64,000 nucleotides of DNA from Propioniciclava coleopterorum (GTDB lineage Bacteria > Actinomycetota > Actinomycetes > Propionibacteriales > Propionibacteriaceae). The stretch is taken from contig NZ_CP049865.1 of assembly GCF_011393335.1 (NCBI RefSeq), positions 124,001-188,000 on the forward strand. Reading direction: 5' to 3'. Position 1 is the first letter of the stretch. Each line of letters begins with the position of its first letter. The translations under genes and the position numbers were made by a program. The notes below the pieces were generated by a model. The model was given only the letters and a program-made list of their open reading frames with translations. It did not search any database and was not told where the DNA came from. This document shows, in pieces, positions 60,099 to 64,000 of the stretch.

Positions 60099-61166
60099 CT
60101 AGACCCTCACCAGCGGCGCCAGCTTCTCCAGCGTCTTCGCCCCGATGCCGTCGACCTCCTGGAGTTCCTCGACCCGGGTGAACCGGCCGTGCTCCGCCCG
60201 CCACGCCATGATGCCCGCCGCGGTGACGGGTCCCACCCCGGGCAGCGCCTCCAGTTGCTCGGCGGTGGCGCGGTTGAGATCCAGCTTCGCGCCCGGCGTG
60301 CCCGGCGCGGCACCGCCGCCTCCCGTCCCCGCACGCACCTCTCCCCCGGGACGCCCGGCGTCGCCCACCGCGACCTGGGCGCCGTCGGCGATCACCTCCG
60401 CGAGGTTGAGATCGCCCGGCTTCGCCTCCGGCAGCAGCCCGCCCGCGGCCGCGATCGCGTCCTCCACCCGCGCCCCCTCGGGCAGGCTCACCACGCCCGG
60501 ATGCGCCACCGCCCCCACCACGTGGACGCGCAGCGTCGGTGCGGGGCTCGGGCTCGACGTCGGGCCGGGCGCGGACGCGGACGCGATCGGCGTCGCCACG
60601 GGCGCCTCCACTGGGACGGCGCGGGCCTGGCTGATGCCCCACAGGGTCGCCACGAGGCCGACGAGCCCCAGCCCGGCCACCACCGTCAGGTGCCGTCGCG
60701 TGAAGGACGCCAACCGCGCCGCCCGGCCCGGGCCGGGCGAAGGGTCGGAGTTCCGGCCGCCCGGTGCGAGCCGGTCGGTCTTGAACGGCGTGGAAGGCGC
60801 GTCGGACGCGGGGGGCTTGCGGGCTGGGAGCCTGCGCCCGCGCTCGACCTCCGCGTTCGGGCTCCGGCTCCGGGAGCCGCCCCGTGCCGGTGCGGCCAGG
60901 CGACGGGGTCCGTCGTCGGCATCAGCCGGATCCGCCTCCGGCCAGGACCCCTCCTCCCAGAGGCGAGCGGGTTCGTCCGCCTCCGCCCAGAGGTGAGCGG
61001 CTTCGTCCGGCTTCGCCCAGAATTGCGCCGGTTCGTCGGTGCCGCGGGCCGCGGGCTTCGCGGCATCGGCGGGAACGGGACCATCCAGGTCGTCCAGGAG
61101 CGCCGCCAGGCGCGCGCGCACCACGTCGCCCAGTGCGGGATCCCTGTGCGGTCGCAGCATGCTCAT
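60099..61166 (-). CDS. comEA: ComEA-family helix-hairpin-helix DNA-binding protein
   Basis: A 355-residue membrane-anchored DNA receptor. An unusually long cytoplasmic N-terminus of about 155 residues precedes the membrane segment LTVVAGLGLVGLVATLWGI. Then come a Pro/Ser/Ala linker, an SLBB domain (LRVHVVGAVAHPGVVSLPEG) and the C-terminal double HhH domain with LDLNRATAEQLEALPGVG and FTRVEELQEVDGIGAKTLEK. Near residues 44-73 three decapeptide repeats of the form DEPAxxWAxx occur. It feeds DNA to ComEC. The start may instead be the ATG two codons later. Confidence 0.92.
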   Translation of the reverse strand: MSMLRPHRDPALGDVVRARLAALLDDLDGPVPADAAKPAARGTDEPAQFWAKPDEAAHLWAEADEPARLWEEGSWPEADPADADDGPRRLAAPARGGSRSRSPNAEVERGRRLPARKPPASDAPSTPFKTDRLAPGGRNSDPSPGPGRAARLASFTRRHLTVVAGLGLVGLVATLWGISQARAVPVEAPVATPIASASAPGPTSSPSPAPTLRVHVVGAVAHPGVVSLPEGARVEDAIAAAGGLLPEAKPGDLNLAEVIADGAQVAVGDAGRPGGEVRAGTGGGGAAPGTPGAKLDLNRATAEQLEALPGVGPVTAAGIMAWRAEHGRFTRVEELQEVDGIGAKTLEKLAPLVRV

Positions 61167-61384
61167 GCCCGCAGGTTGGGCATCCGGGAGCCCGCGGCGT
61201 CACGTCGCCGGAACCTGTGGACAGCCCGTCCGATCGTCCACACCCCACGCCCGTCAACGCCCCCACTCGGCGCGCACGCCACCGCCGCGGCTGCGAGGCC
61301 CCTCCCGAGGGCTAGGGCGCTCCGGCTAGCCTGCGGAGGTACGAAGTCCGCCCCACGCAACCCCACGTCCCGGAAGGATTCGAC

Positions 61385-62338
61385 ATGACGCACAACCGCT
61401 GGCCCGCCCTTCGCGTCGACGACTGGACCTCCACGCGCGACTTGCTGCACATGTGGCTGCAGATCGTCGGGAAGGTTGAGATGGTGTCGACCAGCCTGGT
61501 CAACCACTGGTGGAACGTCTCCTACGAGGTCAGCGCGCGGGGATTCCGCACGCGGCTCATGCACGGCGTCTCGGACTCCTTCGACGCCGAGTTCGACTTC
61601 GTCGCCAGCGAGCTCGTGGTGCGCAGTACCTCGGGCAAGCGGCACGCCGTCCCGCTCGAGTCGGGCTCGGTCGCCACGTTCTGGGGCCGGCTGCAGGAGG
61701 CCCTCGACGACCTGGCGCTGGGCTGTTCCATCGTCCCGATCCCGAACGAGATCCCGAACGCAGTCGCCTTCCCGGCCGACACGACCGAGCGCGACTACGA
61801 CCCCAAGGCCGCCCTGACGTTTTGGCAGCAGATCGTCAGCATGGAGCCCGCGTTCGCCGCGTGGCGCTCGGGGTTCATCGGCAAGGACAGCCCCGTCCAG
61901 CTCTTCTGGGGGTCGCTCGACCTGTCGGTCACGCGCTTCTCCGGACGCGGCGCCCCGCCGCACCAGGGCAACCCGCCCAACTGCCCGCCCTGGGTCATGG
62001 CCGAGGCCGAGTCACGCGAGAACGCCGCCGCTGGGTTCTGGCCGGGCGGCTCGTCCGAGGGCACCTTCTACGCCTACCAGTACCCCGAGCCCGACGGTTA
62101 CCGGGACGCCCACCTGAGCGTCGGCCACTTCGACACCGACCTCGGGGAGTGGGTGCTGCCCTATGAGGAGGTGCGCGCCAGCGGCGACCCCGACAAGCTG
62201 CTGCTGCAGTTCCTCAACGAGACCTACGCGCTGGGCGCCGACAACGCGGGCTGGGACCGCGCCGACCTCGAGGTCGACCCGCACCGCCTGGACGCGAAGA
62301 TCTACCGCGGCCAGGCGCCCTGGCGCCACCGCCTCTAG
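61385..62338 (+). CDS. DUF5996 family protein
   Basis: A 317-residue soluble protein. The opening WPALRVDDWTSTRDLLHMWL followed by QIVGKVEMVSTSLVNHWWNV is what I recall of the DUF5996 family. GSVATFWGRLQEALDDL and LDLSVTRFSGRGAPPH are further conserved-looking blocks. No enzymatic motif, signal peptide or membrane segment can be seen. GGAAGGA lies upstream of the ATG. It is transcribed away from comEA and is not linked to the sugar genes. Function unknown. Confidence 0.85.
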   Translation: MTHNRWPALRVDDWTSTRDLLHMWLQIVGKVEMVSTSLVNHWWNVSYEVSARGFRTRLMHGVSDSFDAEFDFVASELVVRSTSGKRHAVPLESGSVATFWGRLQEALDDLALGCSIVPIPNEIPNAVAFPADTTERDYDPKAALTFWQQIVSMEPAFAAWRSGFIGKDSPVQLFWGSLDLSVTRFSGRGAPPHQGNPPNCPPWVMAEAESRENAAAGFWPGGSSEGTFYAYQYPEPDGYRDAHLSVGHFDTDLGEWVLPYEEVRASGDPDKLLLQFLNETYALGADNAGWDRADLEVDPHRLDAKIYRGQAPWRHRL

Positions 62339-62393
62339 CCGGACGGCGGCGATCCTCCCCTGCCGCCCCGCCGGGCCGTGGCAGCCTGAGGGC

Positions 62394-63398
62394 GTGGTCC
62401 GGGAGCGCAGGAAGGTCGCCTCCGCCGGCAGGCGGACGGCCATCGCCGTCGGGGTGCTGTGCGCCCTGCTCGCGACGGTGCTGGCGATCCTGTACGCGGT
62501 CCCGGAGCTCCAGCCGCTCAGCACCTTCACGGCCATGGCCTCCGCGCTCATCCCCTATGGAGTGCTTGCCTGGGGCATGGCCGTGCTGGGGATCCTGATC
62601 GGCGGTCGCGGCCTGCAACGCCTGTGGCTGGTGCCGCCCCTGGTGATGCTGCTGGTGCAGGCCGGCTGGGCGCGCCCCTACTGGCCCGTCGCGCCGCCGC
62701 CGTCGGCGTCCGAGCAGGGCCTGCGGGTGTTCTCCGCGAACCTCCACAACGGCGACGCCGACCCCGCGGCCACCGCCGCGGCGATCCGCGCGGCCGCCCC
62801 CGACGTCGTGATCCTCATCGAGGTGGACGACGCCTTCCTCGCCGCCCCGACGGTGCGGGACGCGCTGGCCGCCCACACCCACCGCGTGGGCCGCTCGGTG
62901 CCCGGCGAGGCGCCGGACCCGTCCACCATGATGATCGCGTCCACCCGGCCGCTGACCGAGTTGGGCCGCCTGCCGGGACGGTTCGACCAGTACCTGGTGG
63001 GCGTCGCGGGCCACGACACGAACCGTCCCTGGACGCTGGCGGCCGTGCATACCATCAACATGCTGACCGGGGGTCGCGCCTGGGACGACGAGGCGGCCGC
63101 GCTCGCCCGCGCGCTCGCGCCTCACCGCGGTGGCCCGCTGATCGTCGCCGGCGACTTCAACGCAACCGTCGAGCAGCAGCCGATGCGGCGGCTGTGGGAG
63201 GCCGGTCTGCGCAACGGGGCGGCGGACGCGGGCGCGGGCTGGGTGCCCACCTACGACGCCGGCCTGGCGCCGAGGGTGGCCTTCGTCGCGATCGACCACG
63301 CGGTGACGTCGCCGTCCGTCCGCGTGACCCGCTTCGTCACGGTCGCGCTCCCGGGCACCGACCACCGCGCGATCTCGTTCACCGCGCAGCGCGTCTGA
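62394..63398 (+). CDS. Membrane-anchored endonuclease/exonuclease/phosphatase family protein
   Basis: A 334-residue protein. Three hydrophobic segments cover about residues 12-95, then an EEP domain with LRVFSANLHNGDADP, the Glu in VVILIEVDDAFLAAP, PLIVAGDFNATVEQQPMRRL and the terminal GTDHRAISF, which together keep the metal-binding and catalytic Asn/Asp/His set. This layout is common in actinobacterial surface phosphodiesterases of unknown substrate. The GTG at 62394 is the first reasonable start after the DUF5996 gene, 55 bp away. Same direction as that gene, possibly one transcript. Confidence 0.88.
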   Translation: MVRERRKVASAGRRTAIAVGVLCALLATVLAILYAVPELQPLSTFTAMASALIPYGVLAWGMAVLGILIGGRGLQRLWLVPPLVMLLVQAGWARPYWPVAPPPSASEQGLRVFSANLHNGDADPAATAAAIRAAAPDVVILIEVDDAFLAAPTVRDALAAHTHRVGRSVPGEAPDPSTMMIASTRPLTELGRLPGRFDQYLVGVAGHDTNRPWTLAAVHTINMLTGGRAWDDEAAALARALAPHRGGPLIVAGDFNATVEQQPMRRLWEAGLRNGAADAGAGWVPTYDAGLAPRVAFVAIDHAVTSPSVRVTRFVTVALPGTDHRAISFTAQRV

Positions 63399-63459
63399 CG
63401 CCGTGGACGCGACCGCGGCCACGACCGAGAGGGCCGGGGGCCGCGCGTCGCGTCAGGGA

Positions 63460-64000
63460 TCAGGCGGGGACGATGCTGACCATCTTCGGCAGGCGGACGA
63501 TCACCTTGGCGACCTCGCGACCGTTCAGGGCGCGCTGCACGTTCTCGTCGGCCAGCGCCGCCGCGGTGGCGTCCGCCTCGGAGGTGTCGGCGGGCAGGTC
63601 CAGCTTCGCCCGGACCTTGCCCTGCACCTGCACCACGACGGTGACCGTGTCCTGCACCAGCAGCGCGGGGTCGGCCGACGGCCAGGTCGAGCGCGCCACG
63701 GAGGGGGCGTGGCCCAGCACGGCCCACATCTCCTCGCCCAGGTACGGCGCGACCAGGCTGATCGCCTGCGCCGTGAACTCGGACGCCTCGCGCACCGCGG
63801 GGTCGCCCGCGCCGGGGCCGGAGTCGATGGCCTTGCGGATGTGGTTGACCAGCTCCATGATGCGGGCCACGACCACGTTGTAGCGCTGCGACTCCACCGC
63901 CTCGGTGATGTCGGCCAGCAGCCGGTGCGTGCCGCGGCGCACCGCCTCGTCGCCGGACGCCGGATCGGCGCCGACCTCGGACGTCACCTCGTCGGCGACG
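63460..64000 (-). CDS. leuS: Leucyl-tRNA synthetase, C-terminal part
   Basis: The frame continues past the right edge, so only the last ~180 residues are present. They match the anticodon-binding and C-terminal domains of class Ia LeuRS: TEAVESQRYNVVVARIMELV, LVAPYLGEEMWAVLGH, VQVQGKVRAKLDLP and the end EVAKVIVRLPKMVSIV. The enzyme charges tRNA-Leu. leuS lies near comEA and comEC in many Actinobacteria, so this gene marks the conserved right flank. Confidence 0.95.
   Translation of the reverse strand, partial: VADEVTSEVGADPASGDEAVRRGTHRLLADITEAVESQRYNVVVARIMELVNHIRKAIDSGPGAGDPAVREASEFTAQAISLVAPYLGEEMWAVLGHAPSVARSTWPSADPALLVQDTVTVVVQVQGKVRAKLDLPADTSEADATAAALADENVQRALNGREVAKVIVRLPKMVSIVPA

Overview
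This is a very GC-rich stretch of what looks like an actinobacterial chromosome. The coding density, GTG starts, ATGA and GTGA gene overlaps and the leuS / comEA-comEC / holA-rpsT-lepA gene set fit Actinobacteria. A member of the Propionibacteriales is my inference, not something the sequence proves. I see no rRNA, tRNA, CRISPR array, transposase, integrase or phage gene.

Layout. (1) 1-2703: the end of an exo-rhamnogalacturonan-lyase-like protein, a small DUF6191-like protein and a fatty acid desaturase. (2) 2704-3348: an intergenic region with two copies of a composite element, each a hairpin followed by an array of 20-bp tandem repeats. (3) 3349-6674, minus strand: lepA, rpsT and holA. (4) 6675 to about 57.1 kb: a roughly 50-kb block, most of it sugar-acid and plant-polysaccharide catabolism. 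(5) 57098-64000: a small unknown gene, comEC, comEA, a DUF5996 protein, a membrane-anchored endonuclease/exonuclease/phosphatase-family protein and the 3' end of leuS. In many Actinobacteria comEC lies next to holA, so block 4 appears to sit between normal neighbours.

How the catabolic genes fit together. Glycosidases (GH106-like, GH78, GH1, GH2) and the rhamnogalacturonan-lyase-like gene point to pectin, especially rhamnogalacturonan, or related acidic plant glycans. Uronate and aldarate genes follow: UxaE-type tagaturonate epimerase, glucarate dehydratase, L-talarate/galactarate dehydratase, a DapA-family lyase or aldolase, tartronate semialdehyde reductase (frameshifted), KdgF cupin (frameshifted), 2-keto-3-deoxygluconate kinase and KDPG aldolase. 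Uronate isomerase, fructuronate reductase, mannonate dehydratase and uronate dehydrogenase are not in the window. Transport is by one CUT1-type permease pair with three related lipoprotein binding proteins, a NitT/TauT-type ABC transporter next to glucarate dehydratase, and a GPH-family symporter.

Regulation can partly be read from the DNA. Six LacI-type sites (GGnAAnCGCnTnCC, one with a mismatch) lie at promoters of five operons plus the lacI-family gene. An identical 15-bp dyad, AGTTGTTGGACAACT, lies at the galactarate operon (which encodes a GntR/FCD regulator) and at one binding-protein gene. Direct repeats of TAGAACG 20 bp apart upstream of the symporter resemble a site in the araC/GH2 intergenic region. 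The right part of the block holds a two-component system, a two-gene ABC exporter and a lipoprotein. Three single-base losses in G/C runs break two neighbouring genes (20.6-22.1 kb). They may be real decay or assembly errors.
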